Source of the DNA: Limnoglobus roseus
GTDB lineage: Bacteria; Planctomycetota; Planctomycetia; Gemmatales; Gemmataceae
Assembly (NCBI RefSeq): GCF_008254045.1
Contig: NZ_CP042425.1
Coordinates: 3,968,001-4,032,000 of the forward strand
DNA: 64,000 bases
Direction: 5' to 3'
The notes beneath the pieces are model-generated. The model did not search any database. It was not told the origin of the DNA and saw only the letters and a list, made by a program, of their open reading frames with translations. Made by a program: the position numbers and the translations under genes. Each line of letters opens with the position of its first letter. The first letter of the stretch is position 1. Positions 19,701 to 27,448 of the stretch are shown here, piece after piece.

Positions 19701-21106
19701 TCGCGGGCGAACCCCTCAGCCCGGACGGCGAACACGGTGGAGACGACCGACCCGCCGGCCAGGCACAGGACGAGCGCCGCGACCAGCCCGGCCATGGCCG
19801 GCCGCCGCCGCACCCACATCCAGACCCGCTCCACCTCGGTCGCCCGGCGGGCGGCGATCGGCCGGCCGTCCAGGTAGCGTTGCAGGTCGTCGGCCAGCGC
19901 CGCGGCGGTCGGGTACCGCCGGGCGGGGTCTTTCTCGGTCGCCTTCTCGACGATCGTCACCAGGTTTCGTGGGGCGTCCTGACGAAGTTTCCCCAATCGC
20001 GGCGGGTCGCCGGTCGTCACCTGCTTGACGAGCTTGTTCCGGTCCCCTTCCTCGAACGCCGGCCGCAGGGCAATCAACTCGAACAGTGTCAGGCCGATGG
20101 CGTACACGTCGCCGCGGGCGTCGAACTTCCCGTCGAACGCCTCCGGCGGCATGTACCGCAGGGTACCGAGCAGGTCGCCGGTGTGCGTCAGGTCGTCCGA
20201 GTCGTCCGCCTTCGCGAGGCCGAAGTCAGTCACCCAGACAATGCCGTCCATGTCCAGCAGGAGGTTGCTCGGCTTGATGTCGCGGTGGAGCACGCCCACG
20301 CGGTGGGCGTAGGCGAGGGCGCCGGCCACCTGCACGCCGATCCGGGCCACGCTCTCCCAGTACGTCGTCCCGGACACGCTCGACCCGGACACGCTCGACC
20401 CCGACCGGCCGGGTAGGTGGACGCCGGAACTACCGAGCGACACCGGCGCCGGGCCCGCCTGAGAATCGGGGAGCGTGTCGGGGGCGGCGTCCGGCCGCCC
20501 CACGAGGGACCGGGCGAGCGCCTCGCTCGTCGCCGCCCGGTCGCCCGACTGGGTCGGGTCCGGCGTGCGGCCACCGGCAGGTGAGCGGGCCAGTTCGTCG
20601 ATGACCGCGTCCAACCCCAGGCCGGGGATGTACTGCATGACGTAGTACGGCGTACCTTCGTGCTCGCCGAACCCGTGGACCGGGACGATGTTCGTGTGGT
20701 GGAGCTTGGCCGCGGCCTTCGCCTCCCGCTCGAACCGCCGCCGCTTGGTTGGGTCCCGCAGGACGCCGAACGGTAGCAGCTTGATCGCCACGCGGCGGCC
20801 GAGCGAGACCTGGTCGGCCTCGTACACGACCCCCATGCCCCCCCGCCCGACTTCGCGGAGCAGGCGAAAGTCGCCGAGGTTCGTCATCGGCGGCGCGGCC
20901 GTCACGGCCAGTTCCGGACCGATGTCGGCCTTGGCCCGCTCCAATTCGACGAGCGCGGGGAACAGTGCACGGATGTCTTCGGCCAGGGCCGGGTGGCGGT
21001 CGCAGTATTCCTCCAGGCGCGGCCGTTCGCCCGCCCGCTGACGGGCAGCGAACTCGTCGGCGAGTTGGTTCAACAACACGTCGTGAGCATCGCTCGTGTC
21101 GTCCAT
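16706..21106 (-). CDS. Ser/Thr protein kinase with a membrane segment and C-terminal WD40 propeller
   Basis: A 1,466-aa transmembrane kinase. A PknB-like kinase domain (about residues 80-350) has the glycine loop GRGGMGVVYEA, Lys109 in VAIKLLP, HRDIKPSN at 274-281 and DFG at 294-296. A Ser/Pro/Gly-rich insertion (about 175-250) interrupts the N- and C-lobes and contains a duplicated pentapeptide. One membrane helix lies at about 437-462. It is followed by a coiled-coil-like Arg/Glu/Ala stretch, about a dozen WD40 repeats (about 560-1190, many ending WD or VW), and a TPR-like tail. The kinase domain is cytoplasmic and the propeller probably sits on the other side of the membrane. The gene starts 12 bp after the ECF sigma gene, a pairing common in planctomycetes, so the kinase may control that sigma factor. 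Confidence 0.93.
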   Translation of the reverse strand: MDDTSDAHDVLLNQLADEFAARQRAGERPRLEEYCDRHPALAEDIRALFPALVELERAKADIGPELAVTAAPPMTNLGDFRLLREVGRGGMGVVYEADQVSLGRRVAIKLLPFGVLRDPTKRRRFEREAKAAAKLHHTNIVPVHGFGEHEGTPYYVMQYIPGLGLDAVIDELARSPAGGRTPDPTQSGDRAATSEALARSLVGRPDAAPDTLPDSQAGPAPVSLGSSGVHLPGRSGSSVSGSSVSGTTYWESVARIGVQVAGALAYAHRVGVLHRDIKPSNLLLDMDGIVWVTDFGLAKADDSDDLTHTGDLLGTLRYMPPEAFDGKFDARGDVYAIGLTLFELIALRPAFEEGDRNKLVKQVTTGDPPRLGKLRQDAPRNLVTIVEKATEKDPARRYPTAAALADDLQRYLDGRPIAARRATEVERVWMWVRRRPAMAGLVAALVLCLAGGSVVSTVFAVRAEGFARDAEFRERQAKDNQDRAEANERDAIEQGKRADQNLYHAEMPLAVQAWREHRGLPNMRALLNHWLPRGDGPDRRGWEWFYVNSLPYQSLRTLTEGTAGVGRRPCTVAWNAATRRLAEGTAEGRIRIWDADREQTTLTLTAPPPTVLYHGTRWLDWSRDGGKLAAGGHGGAVTVWEIPSGRKLREFPGNNSAIISVAFNADGTRLATWAQSGFVQIWDVLENRLSDQVLHAGSTATAGAWSPDGLSVATGRYDGTVSVSAPRAGAKIDTFQAQVDSIYHVAWSPDGTRLATTSANDFFVNVWDVAEQKTVLPPLRHSHGITVIAWEPTGHRLATGSMDETIKVWDAATGHEETTLRGQRANVVSLAWGPDGRLASGGSDGSLRVWDSVHDQESGTLPGHAGQATAVAWSAGGERLASAGNDGVVRIWDPTARREVQPLRGHDRAQIEPQFGLIRSLAWNPDGTLLASAGLDGVAKVWEVASGREVFATSADRGAVWSVAWNAGGTRLAVGSQDGSIRIVEGLPLAPTVRRDFPAHPGVAKGECRNGVRSLAWSPQGDRLASAGWDRLVKLWNPDGVAVAPAMKGHTSWVFGLAWNPTGTQLASAGTDRIVIIWDAKTGGRFQTLRGHNDFVDAVAWSPDGSRVATASIDNSVRVWVPETGAEAFALRGNSVMFHDVSWRPDGTQLAAAGSDGRVWVWDATRGFERDTTPRALPNIERALAAGTARGDDRRRFAEAYIRAGKPDAAVAVLKDDPAGLARLARELVRQGNGPTAATVRAVALAGLEAKWAKEPENPDWTAELAQALVESDRTREAVPLLTTLACASPTDAALTLKAAALQVWFGLDADYAATCQQVRASVGNKTDPYWTSPVVKVCCLRPLADSAEREAILAMASKGSKDARGLAEYRAGNYAVAAALLATPDAGIKGVAAFFRAMSLFRLGQLDEARRLAAETAAGMKSLPPDDRNPLGGGGVPEDLILWLAHKEAATVMGITAAAPSPMKP
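20371..20400. repeat. 15-bp tandem duplication inside the kinase gene
   Basis: CGGACACGCTCGACC occurs twice head to tail. It encodes the repeated GSSVS in the flexible insertion of the kinase domain, so it is in frame and probably tolerated. Confidence 0.8.
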
Positions 21107-21118
21107 GTCGATCTCTAC

Positions 21119-21733
21119 CTACAGGGGCTTGAGCACGTCTTTGAGGCGTTTTAGGGCACGGACGTACCGCTTGGCCGCAGCCGCCTCGCCGATGTCGAGT
21201 ACCCGCGCGGCCTCGGCGTGGGTGAGTTCCTCGAAGTGCCGCAAGCTGAGAATCTCTCGGTCGAGCGGGTCGAGGGCGTTGAGCGCTTCCTGCAGCCGCA
21301 GCAACCGCTCGGCCCGGACGACGGCCTGAGTCGGCGACGTTTCCTTCCCCAGCAGGTGGGCCGCGAGGGCGGCGCTGGACGCGGCGGGCATCGGCCCGCG
21401 GTAGAGCGACACCTCGCGGGCGGCGTCGCGGACTTGGGCACCGAGGTGGTCCCGGTGGACCTTCGCCAGTCGTTCCCCGACGACCAGCCGCAGCCAGAGG
21501 AACAGGGGGATGTTCGACTCCGCGAGGTAGGTCGGGAACTTGGCGACGGCGTCCGCGAACCCGTCCTGGAGTACGTCCGATGGATCGACGCGGCCGCGGA
21601 CCCGCCGGTCGAGCCGCGCCTCGACCATTCGCCGCAGTCGGTCCCGGTGCCGGACCAGAGCCTCGCCCGCAGCCGCCCCGTCCCCGGTCGCGGCCCGGCG
21701 GACCAAGTCGACATCGTCGTCGGTCGCACTCAT
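21119..21733 (-). CDS. ECF-type RNA polymerase sigma factor
   Basis: A 204-aa sigma-70 family protein of the extracytoplasmic-function group found next to planctomycete kinases. Region 2 is recognisable in RVDPSDVLQDGFADAVAKFP (core binding and -10 recognition). Region 4 is recognisable in LDPLDREILSLRHFEELTHA followed by AEAARVLDIGEAAAAKRYVR, a helix-turn-helix for the -35 element. There is no anti-sigma gene beside it; instead a WD40 kinase follows 12 bp downstream, so phosphorylation may take the place of an anti-sigma factor. It is the first gene of the two-gene operon. Confidence 0.92.
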   Translation of the reverse strand: MSATDDDVDLVRRAATGDGAAAGEALVRHRDRLRRMVEARLDRRVRGRVDPSDVLQDGFADAVAKFPTYLAESNIPLFLWLRLVVGERLAKVHRDHLGAQVRDAAREVSLYRGPMPAASSAALAAHLLGKETSPTQAVVRAERLLRLQEALNALDPLDREILSLRHFEELTHAEAARVLDIGEAAAAKRYVRALKRLKDVLKPL

Positions 21734-22067
21734 GCTTGCAAACCTCGGGGCCTTACGTCCTAACCTCCCAGATGGCCGCGGGGCTGGACAGGAGAATCGC
21801 CCAATTTATTAGGAGTCTCCGTTGACGATTTCAGGCTCTCGACCCGCCGATCGCATTCGGAGCGTCCCGGACGCCGATTCACGGGTTCGGCTTTCTGAAA
21901 TTCGCTCGCGGCTTTCGTGTCCAGCTTTCGCCGCTCACGGAAGGTTAGGAATCCAGAGCTGTTGGGTCGTGCGTCCGCCATGAACCGTGGCGGCTTCTTG
22001 CCGCCGTCCGTGGCGGCTTGACGAGAGGCGACCATTACCCCGAGGCGACCAATTCTGGTCACAATCT
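21734..22067. other. Intergenic region upstream of the sigma-kinase operon
   Basis: I see no gene here. The promoter of the leftward ECF-kinase operon should lie close to 21740-21830. A short imperfect repeat of GTGGCGGCTT occurs near 21989 and 22010. Confidence 0.5.
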
Positions 22068-22495
22068 AGAGGCTGAACGATGGTGAATTTTCACATGCCC
22101 AGTTTGGACAAGCTGAGAACGTATGCCTGGACAGGGGAAGATGGTGTCGAAACCTGTTTAATTGCTGGGCTTCAAGCTTGTGGCCGGTCCCATCCAACCC
22201 ATACTCTTTGTTGAGGTCCAGCAGCCGTGGACCGCCATGGCCGACCGGTCGAGCACCAGGACCATGAACACGTTGCGGCCCCCGGACTTCACCAGGACGT
22301 GCTCGTACCGACCGGTCGGCTCTCGATAGACCGCCTCGACATTGCCGGCCGAGCAGTCGTGCCCGACTCGAAGTCGGATGCCGGGATGGCGTCGAAGTAC
22401 GACCAGAAGTCGAAAGGAGGTACCTCGTTATCGCCGGCCGGGTTCATCGTCCCGCCGAAGGTGGCGAGGTGTTGCTCTCGACTCAGAAGCGGCAT
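22068..22495 (-). pseudogene. Frameshifted hypothetical protein (FDFWSYFDAIPASDFE type)
   Basis: Three minus-strand frames line up to give one protein of about 140 residues. It begins MPLLSREQHLATFGGTM with PPFDFWSYFDAIPASDFESG, shifts frame near 22368 to HDCSAGNVEAVYREPTGRYE then VLVKSGGRNVFMVLVLDRSA, and shifts again near 22235 to LLDLNKEYGLDGTGHKL. The join points are natural in sequence (the glycine-histidine and the LLDLN segments), which is why I read it as one broken gene. The family is unknown to me. Confidence 0.55.
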
Positions 22496-22566
22496 GTGAC
22501 CCGGTCTCCCAGAAGCGATCCGAGGGATGTAACCTATCTCGGCCGCTCGCCCGTGGGGAGGAGCCA

Positions 22567-22775
22567 TTGGAGTTCGAGTTGTTGCGTCATTTGAAGCACG
22601 TCCACGTCGGGCCGTACCAGGCGTTGCCCAAAAATGGCAGGCGTTGAAAGTCGAGCTTGCGGCCCGAGGCGAGGTCATCGGTTTCCCGTCGCTGGAGGTC
22701 TACAGCCACCACTGCGACGACCCGGCGAAACTGGAGACGACGATCCGGATCGGCCTCCGGTCGAAACCGGCGTGA
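22567..22775 (+). pseudogene. Frameshifted short GyrI-like-domain gene
   Basis: A TTG start at 22567 has GGAGGAG just upstream and opens LEFELLRHLKHVHVGPYQAL, resembling the start of GyrI-like small-molecule-binding domains (V-x-V-G-P-Y). The frame ends after PKNGRR, but a shift at the A-run near 22629 continues as WQALKVELAARGEVIGFPSL then EVYSHHCDDPAKLETTIRIG to a stop at 22775. The product would be only about 70 aa, half of a normal GyrI-like domain, so the gene seems both short and broken. The family call is tentative. Confidence 0.45.
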
Positions 22776-22823
22776 ACGTGTCGGGCGGGGGCGACCGCCC
22801 GATCGCCACGGCACGCCTTCCTC

Positions 22824-23366
22824 TCACAAGTCCTTCGGACCATCCTTGACGTTCGGGGCAGCGGTTGCCACCTCCACTTCCTTGAGCAACCCGTTCAGGT
22901 CGAGCCGTCGGGTGAACATCGCCAACTCGCCGGCGGGCGTCCGGGGCCACTGTTCCGGCGGGCGGTCCCAGTACAGTTCCACGCCGTTGTCGTCGGGGTC
23001 ACGCAGGTACAACGCCTCGCTGACGCCGTGATCGGCCGCCCCGTCCAGCGGGACGCCCGCTTCGAGGACACGCCGCAGGGCCACGGCCAGTGCCCGCCGT
23101 GTCGGGTAGAGGATGGCGGTGTGGTACAGGCCGGTCGATCCGGGCGGCGGCGGCGATCCGCCCTGGCTCTCCCAGGTGTTCAGCCCGATGTGGTGGTGGT
23201 AGCCGCCCGCCGACACGAACGCCGCCTGCGACCCGTACCGCTGGGTGATCTCGAACCCGAGGACGCCGCAGTAGAACCGCAACGCCCGATCCAGGTCGGC
23301 CACCTTCAGGTGGACGTGCCCGATGCGGACCTGCGGGTCAACCGGGGGGTGCTTGGTCGTGTCCAT
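22824..23366 (-). CDS. VOC-superfamily (glyoxalase/dioxygenase fold) protein
   Basis: About 180 aa with two beta-alpha-beta-beta-beta modules. Module 1 is IGHVHLKVADLDRALRFYCG with VLGFEI; module 2 includes GLYHTAILYPTRRALAVALR and ends ALYLRDPDDNGVELYWDRPP. Metal-binding candidates are His in GHVHL, His in LYHTAI and Glu in GVELYWD, as in metal-dependent glyoxalases or extradiol dioxygenases. The GGYHHHIGLNTW stretch is typical of the CatE/glyoxalase-like branch. The substrate is unknown. I use the ATG at 23366 (MDTTKHPPVDP); the frame opens earlier but that N-terminus looks non-coding. Confidence 0.85.
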   Translation of the reverse strand: MDTTKHPPVDPQVRIGHVHLKVADLDRALRFYCGVLGFEITQRYGSQAAFVSAGGYHHHIGLNTWESQGGSPPPPGSTGLYHTAILYPTRRALAVALRRVLEAGVPLDGAADHGVSEALYLRDPDDNGVELYWDRPPEQWPRTPAGELAMFTRRLDLNGLLKEVEVATAAPNVKDGPKDL

Positions 23367-23490
23367 AAGGTACTTCTTCGCTATGGCGGCGTGGGGCAAC
23401 GGGCACGGCCCCGTCCACAAATACCCCAGACGCCGGCCAGGGCTTACGCACCCGTGCGGGCCGCTTGCCGCCGGAACGGATGGCAGCCTG

Positions 23491-24558
23491 TCACCGCAGC
23501 ACGAGGACGGCGATCTCGCACGCCGGGTAGCGGTCGGTGGCCGGGCTTTGCCGGACCTGCTCGACGACGAACCCGCACCTCTGAAGAACCCGCAGTGATG
23601 CCCCGTTGCTCGTGGCGGCGGTGGCGGTCAACGGACGCTTAGTGACTTCCCGGAGCAGCAGGTGCAACGCCCGGCTGGCGATTCCCTTCCCCCAAAACGC
23701 CGGGTCGATCCAGTAGCCGACGTGATCTTGGCCCTCCACCGAGAAGCAGGAGACGTGCCCGGCGAACGCCCCGTCGAACAGGATGGCTCGGGCCGGGGCA
23801 TTTGGGTCGATCAACGATTTCGCCCACAGCGAGTCGAACGCCTCCCGGGTCCGGGGGATCGTCACCGCCATCCGGTTCGAGTCCGGGTCGAGTTGCAAGG
23901 CGAACATGCGGGGCAGGTCACCCGCCACGACCGGCCGGAGCCGAACCCGGTCGCCCGTTGAGACTCCGCCGTCCGGCTTCTGAGCGATGACGTAGACGTG
24001 AGACTCGGGGTGCTGGTCGTACTCGAGGTGGCGGCAGACGCACCCGGCTTCAACCAGAATTTTCAAGGTATTCGGGATGCCGAGCGTGGCATGGTACATG
24101 GGCGGCCCCATGTACGAATTCTGCCGCTCGTCCGGCTCGTCCGTGCCGCCCGTGGTGAACACGAGAACCCCGCCCGCTGCCAGTCCCCGGCACAGCTTGG
24201 TCAGGGCCGCTGCCTGCCCGCTCAGCGGGACGTGCCACACGCTGTCCCAGGCCACGATCAGGTCGTACGCCTCGGGCAGTTCCCAACCGCAAATATCGGC
24301 GAGGAACAGCCGGGCGTCCGGGTGTCTCTGCCGAGCCTGGGCGATCATCGCCGGGGACACGTCGATCCCGTCCGTGCGGAAGCCGTGATTGCCCAACAGC
24401 ACCATCAGCCGCCCGGTGCCGCACCCCACGTCGAGGGCCACGCCCTTGTGCTTCACGAAGGCGACGGCCCGCTCGACCTGGGCGAACCCGTAGGTCGAAA
24501 CATCGACCCACCGGACGGCGATCTGGTCGTAGCTGGCGGCGACTTGTTCGGGGGTCAT
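23491..24558 (-). CDS. SAM-dependent methyltransferase fused to a GNAT acetyltransferase
   Basis: A 355-aa two-domain protein. Residues about 1-205 are a class I methyltransferase with motif I LDVGCGTGRLMVLLG, motif II-like DARLFLADICGWELP and a motif IV segment YDLIVAWDSVWHVP. Residues about 210-355 are a RimJ/RimL-like GNAT domain beginning DRVRLRPVVAGDLPRMFALQ, with the CoA-loop-like region GYWIDPAFWGKGIASRALH and a terminal NGASLRVLQRCGFVVE. The two domains are in one open frame without a stop, so this is a real fusion unless the assembly is wrong. The targets are unknown. The ATG at 24558 has GGAG eleven bases upstream; the frame runs further but that region overlaps the TspO gene. Confidence 0.85.
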   Translation of the reverse strand: MTPEQVAASYDQIAVRWVDVSTYGFAQVERAVAFVKHKGVALDVGCGTGRLMVLLGNHGFRTDGIDVSPAMIAQARQRHPDARLFLADICGWELPEAYDLIVAWDSVWHVPLSGQAAALTKLCRGLAAGGVLVFTTGGTDEPDERQNSYMGPPMYHATLGIPNTLKILVEAGCVCRHLEYDQHPESHVYVIAQKPDGGVSTGDRVRLRPVVAGDLPRMFALQLDPDSNRMAVTIPRTREAFDSLWAKSLIDPNAPARAILFDGAFAGHVSCFSVEGQDHVGYWIDPAFWGKGIASRALHLLLREVTKRPLTATAATSNGASLRVLQRCGFVVEQVRQSPATDRYPACEIAVLVLR

Positions 24559-24602
24559 GCGTCGGTCTGCTCCACGAGATGCCCGGCTCCCGGATGGTTG
24601 AT

Positions 24603-25001
24603 TCACCCGTTCGTCGCCGTGATCGACAATTGGATGGTGGTAGCGAGCGACACCCACACGAAGTACGGGACTTGGGCGACGGCGACCCAGCGGCGGTGCG
24701 GCCAGGCGGCGATCACGCACCAGGGGATCGTCGCCCACACGACCACGATGTCCGCCGCCGCCAGCGGCACGTTCCGCAACCCGGCGAACAGGGGCATGAA
24801 CAGCACGTTGGCGACGAGGTTGATGGCGAACGGCAGGGCCACCCGCCGGGGTATCTTTCTGCGGAACGCCTGCACGAAGACGAACCCGAAGCTGACCAGG
24901 ATGACCGGGTAGAGGAGCGTCCAGATCAGGCGGATCGTTGCCGGGGCGGGCGTCCACGAGGGCTTCGTCAGGGAGTCGTACCACTCGATCCACGGCATCA
25001 T
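24603..25001 (-). CDS. tspO: TspO/MBR family membrane protein
   Basis: A 132-aa integral membrane protein with about five helices. It begins WIEWYDSLTKPSWTPAPATI, the usual loop of the TspO/peripheral benzodiazepine receptor family, followed by WTLLYPVILVSFGFVFV. The end, YFVWVSLATTIQLSI, matches the family pattern of an aromatic-WV-A segment before the last helix. The family binds porphyrins and other ligands and is linked to oxidative or light stress. Two adjacent ATG codons lie at the start, with GAGGGA four bases upstream. It sits between the methyltransferase-GNAT gene (45 bp) and the DUF1990 gene (39 bp), so all three are probably one operon. Confidence 0.82.
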   Translation of the reverse strand: MMPWIEWYDSLTKPSWTPAPATIRLIWTLLYPVILVSFGFVFVQAFRRKIPRRVALPFAINLVANVLFMPLFAGLRNVPLAAADIVVVWATIPWCVIAAWPHRRWVAVAQVPYFVWVSLATTIQLSITATNG

Positions 25002-25040
25002 CAGGTCCCTCGTTGGCGGGCCGGGCGGCCCCTCGGCCCG

Positions 25041-25622
25041 TCACCGGCGTTCGGGGCTGACGGCCCGGAGCATGGCCGCCGCCGAGTCCCGGCCGAACCG
25101 CTTCTGCAACCGCCGCACGACCGGGTACCCGAGCCGGGTCAGGACGTGGCTCGGGCGGGAGAACGCCAGGATGTCGTACCACACGCCGCCGTCGGCCCGG
25201 TCCCACTCGACCCGGAACCGCTCCTCGCCCCGCTCGACGTGGCCCGGCAGCGTGCCGTAGGCGAACCCGAACCGGCTGACCGGCCCGGCCTCGTCCACGA
25301 CGTACACGATCCGGCAGGCGTTGACCCACCAGTGGCCGACCGCCCGGCCCATCACCGCCACGACCTCGCCCTCCCGAATGGGCGTGTCGGGCGACCACGC
25401 CTCCACCCAGCCGAGGCGGAACTGTTCCCACCGCCGTAGGGCGGCGATGGCCGCCCGGAACACCACCTCGCCCTCGCCCAGCTTGATGCGGGTACGGTCT
25501 ACGACGAAACCGGCCGGGGGCGTCCCGGCGGTTGCGCCCACCGCCTCGTAGGTGAACCGTAACGGCGTCTGAGTCGCCAGGAACCGGCGTAACGTGTCGG
25601 GCGTCGGTTTTCGGAGTGCCAA
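25041..25622 (-). CDS. DUF1990 family protein
   Basis: A 193-aa cytoplasmic protein. Key stretches are PLRFTYEAVGATAG, VFRAAIAALRRWEQFRLGWV, REGEVVAVMGRAVGHWWVNA and FAYGTLPGHVERGEERFRVE, all typical of DUF1990 (a SRPBCC-like fold). I place the start at a TTG at 25622 because AAGGAG lies six bases upstream and no ATG or GTG fits nearby; the longer open frame upstream has no family similarity. The function of the family is unknown. Its gene is divergent from the NmrA-like SDR gene, with the promoters presumably between 25623 and 25746. Confidence 0.8.
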   Translation of the reverse strand: MALRKPTPDTLRRFLATQTPLRFTYEAVGATAGTPPAGFVVDRTRIKLGEGEVVFRAAIAALRRWEQFRLGWVEAWSPDTPIREGEVVAVMGRAVGHWWVNACRIVYVVDEAGPVSRFGFAYGTLPGHVERGEERFRVEWDRADGGVWYDILAFSRPSHVLTRLGYPVVRRLQKRFGRDSAAAMLRAVSPERR

Positions 25623-25746
25623 GACGTTCTCCTTCGCCCCCGCCCGCCGCCGAGCCTGTGCCGTGGTCCGCCGGGTGGTAAAATGCCCCCGCCTCATACT
25701 ATCCGTATTTCGACACGCTTCCCAACCGAGGGATCGACCGAACACG

Positions 25747-26670
25747 ATGCCAGAACCAGGACCGGAAAACCCCGTCGTGCTGTTGACCGGCGCATCCGGG
25801 TACGTCGGCGGGCGGCTCGTCCGGGTACTCGAACGGCAGCCCGTCGCCCTGCGGTGTCTGGCCCGGTCGCCCGACACGTTGCGGCCCCTCGTCCGAGAAT
25901 CCACCCAGATCGTCCGGGGCGACGTTCTCGACCCGCCGTCGCTGGCCGAAGCCATGCGGGGCGTCCACACTGCCTACTACCTCGTCCACCTGATGTCCGA
26001 CTCGAAGGACTTCGAGAAGGACGACAAGCAAGCGGCGACCCATTTCGCCGCCGCCGCCAGGGACGCCGGGGTGCGGCGGATCGTCTACCTGGGCGGGTTG
26101 GGGGACGACGCCGACCCGAACTTGTCGCCGCACCTGCGGAGCCGCCACGAAGTCGGCGACATCCTCCGCTCGTCCGGCGTCGAGACGGTCGAGTTCCGGG
26201 CCGGGATGGTAATCGGGGCGGGGAGCCTGTCGTACCAGTTGGTGAGGTCGCTGACCGACCGCCTGCCGGTCATGCTCTGCCCCCGGTGGCTGACCACGGC
26301 CACCCAGCCCATCGCCGTGGACGACGTGCTGACGTACCTGCTGGCGGCGAGGGAGATGCCGCCGGGCGGGAGCCGCACCTTCGAGATCGGCAGTCCGGAC
26401 GTGACGACCTACGCCGACCTGATCCGGGAGTACGCCCGGCAGAAGGAGCTGCGGCGGTGGCTGATCTTCGTCCCGGTGCTGACGCCGTACCTGTCCGGCC
26501 TGTGGCTGGCCCTCGTGACGCCCGCCAAGTTCGAGGTCGGGCGGCACCTGATCGAGGGGTTGAAGAACTCGACCGTCGTTCGGGAGAAGACGGCCCGGGA
26601 TGCCTTCCCGGTGCGGCCGATGGGGGTGAAGGACGCCATTCGGAAGGCCATCGCCGATACGACCGGGTGA
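25747..26670 (+). CDS. NAD(P)-binding SDR/NmrA-like oxidoreductase
   Basis: A 307-aa atypical short-chain dehydrogenase. The Rossmann motif VVLLTGASGYVGGRLVRVLE is near the N-terminus, and RGDVLDPPSLAEAMRGVHTA and RRIVYLGGLGDDADP are typical of the NmrA/YbjT-like group. The usual catalytic Tyr-x-x-x-Lys is not evident, as in many atypical SDRs. It is often a sensor or reductase of unknown substrate. The C-terminal part (about 240-300) contains a hydrophobic stretch (LIFVPVLTPYLSGLWLALV) that may attach it to the membrane. It is divergent from DUF1990 and 70 bp before a methyltransferase gene. Confidence 0.85.
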   Translation: MPEPGPENPVVLLTGASGYVGGRLVRVLERQPVALRCLARSPDTLRPLVRESTQIVRGDVLDPPSLAEAMRGVHTAYYLVHLMSDSKDFEKDDKQAATHFAAAARDAGVRRIVYLGGLGDDADPNLSPHLRSRHEVGDILRSSGVETVEFRAGMVIGAGSLSYQLVRSLTDRLPVMLCPRWLTTATQPIAVDDVLTYLLAAREMPPGGSRTFEIGSPDVTTYADLIREYARQKELRRWLIFVPVLTPYLSGLWLALVTPAKFEVGRHLIEGLKNSTVVREKTARDAFPVRPMGVKDAIRKAIADTTG

Positions 26671-26740
26671 CGGGCCAGAGCGTGCGGACCAACTTCGGAC
26701 TGATCGGGCGGCGGTTCCAGGCCACTTCCGGGGACGAACG

Positions 26741-27448
26741 ATGAAATCAACAGTTGAAGAAATTCGGCAGCGGTTCGACGCCGACGTGGAGCGGTTCTCA
26801 AACCTCGAAACCGGGCAGTCGGCGACGGTCGATGCCCCGCTGGCGATGGCGCTCGTCGCTCAAGCGGCAGCGGCCACGACGCCCCACGCCCGACACGTCT
26901 TGGACGTGGGGTGCGGGGCCGGGAACTACACGCTCAAGTTGCTGGAGGGGCTGCCGGACCGGGACGTCACTTTAATCGACCTGAGCCAGCCGATGCTCGA
27001 CCGGGCAAAAGAGCGAGTCGGCCGAGCGACCACGGGTAGCGTCACGACGATCCGGGGCGACATCCGGGAAGTCGAACTCCCCGAAGGTCGATTCGACATT
27101 GTGCTGGCCGCTGCGGTGTTGCACCACCTGCGGACGGACGACGAGTGGCAGGCGGTGTTCGCCGCCTTGCACCGGGCGCTGCGACCCGGCGGGTCGGTGT
27201 GGATTTTCGATCTCGTGGAGAGTTCGATCCCGGCGGTCAACGGCGTGATGCGGCAGCAGTACGGCGAGTACCTGACCCGGCTGAAGGGCGAGGCGTACCG
27301 GGACCACGTGTTCGCTTACGTCGAGAGGGAAGATACCCCACGGCCGCTCACGTACCAACTCGACTTATTGCGGCACGTCGGTTTCGCTCAAATCGAAGTC
27401 TTGCACAAGCACGTCTGCTTTGCGGCCTTCGGGGCGGTGAAGGGATAA
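26741..27448 (+). CDS. Class I SAM-dependent methyltransferase
   Basis: A 235-aa cytoplasmic enzyme of the UbiE/YcgJ-like group. Motif I is VLDVGCGAGNYTLKLLEGLP, motif II DVTLIDLSQPMLDRAKERVG, and motif IV FDIVLAAAVLHHLRTDDEWQ, followed by LRPGGSVWIFDLVE. These features bind S-adenosylmethionine; the substrate is not predictable. It follows the SDR gene by 70 bp on the same strand and may be co-transcribed with it. The ATG at 26741 has a purine-rich region upstream (GGGGACGAACG). Confidence 0.85.
   Translation: MKSTVEEIRQRFDADVERFSNLETGQSATVDAPLAMALVAQAAAATTPHARHVLDVGCGAGNYTLKLLEGLPDRDVTLIDLSQPMLDRAKERVGRATTGSVTTIRGDIREVELPEGRFDIVLAAAVLHHLRTDDEWQAVFAALHRALRPGGSVWIFDLVESSIPAVNGVMRQQYGEYLTRLKGEAYRDHVFAYVEREDTPRPLTYQLDLLRHVGFAQIEVLHKHVCFAAFGAVKG

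Noticed and set aside
18389..20416. 675-aa plus-strand open frame opposite the kinase
   Set aside because: It is antisense to the well-supported WD40 kinase; such long shadow frames are expected in high-GC DNA and it has no family motif.
24570..25431. Upstream extension of the methyltransferase-GNAT frame to 25431
   Set aside because: It overlaps TspO and DUF1990 in antisense-like composition and lacks any motif; the ATG at 24558 is the sensible start.
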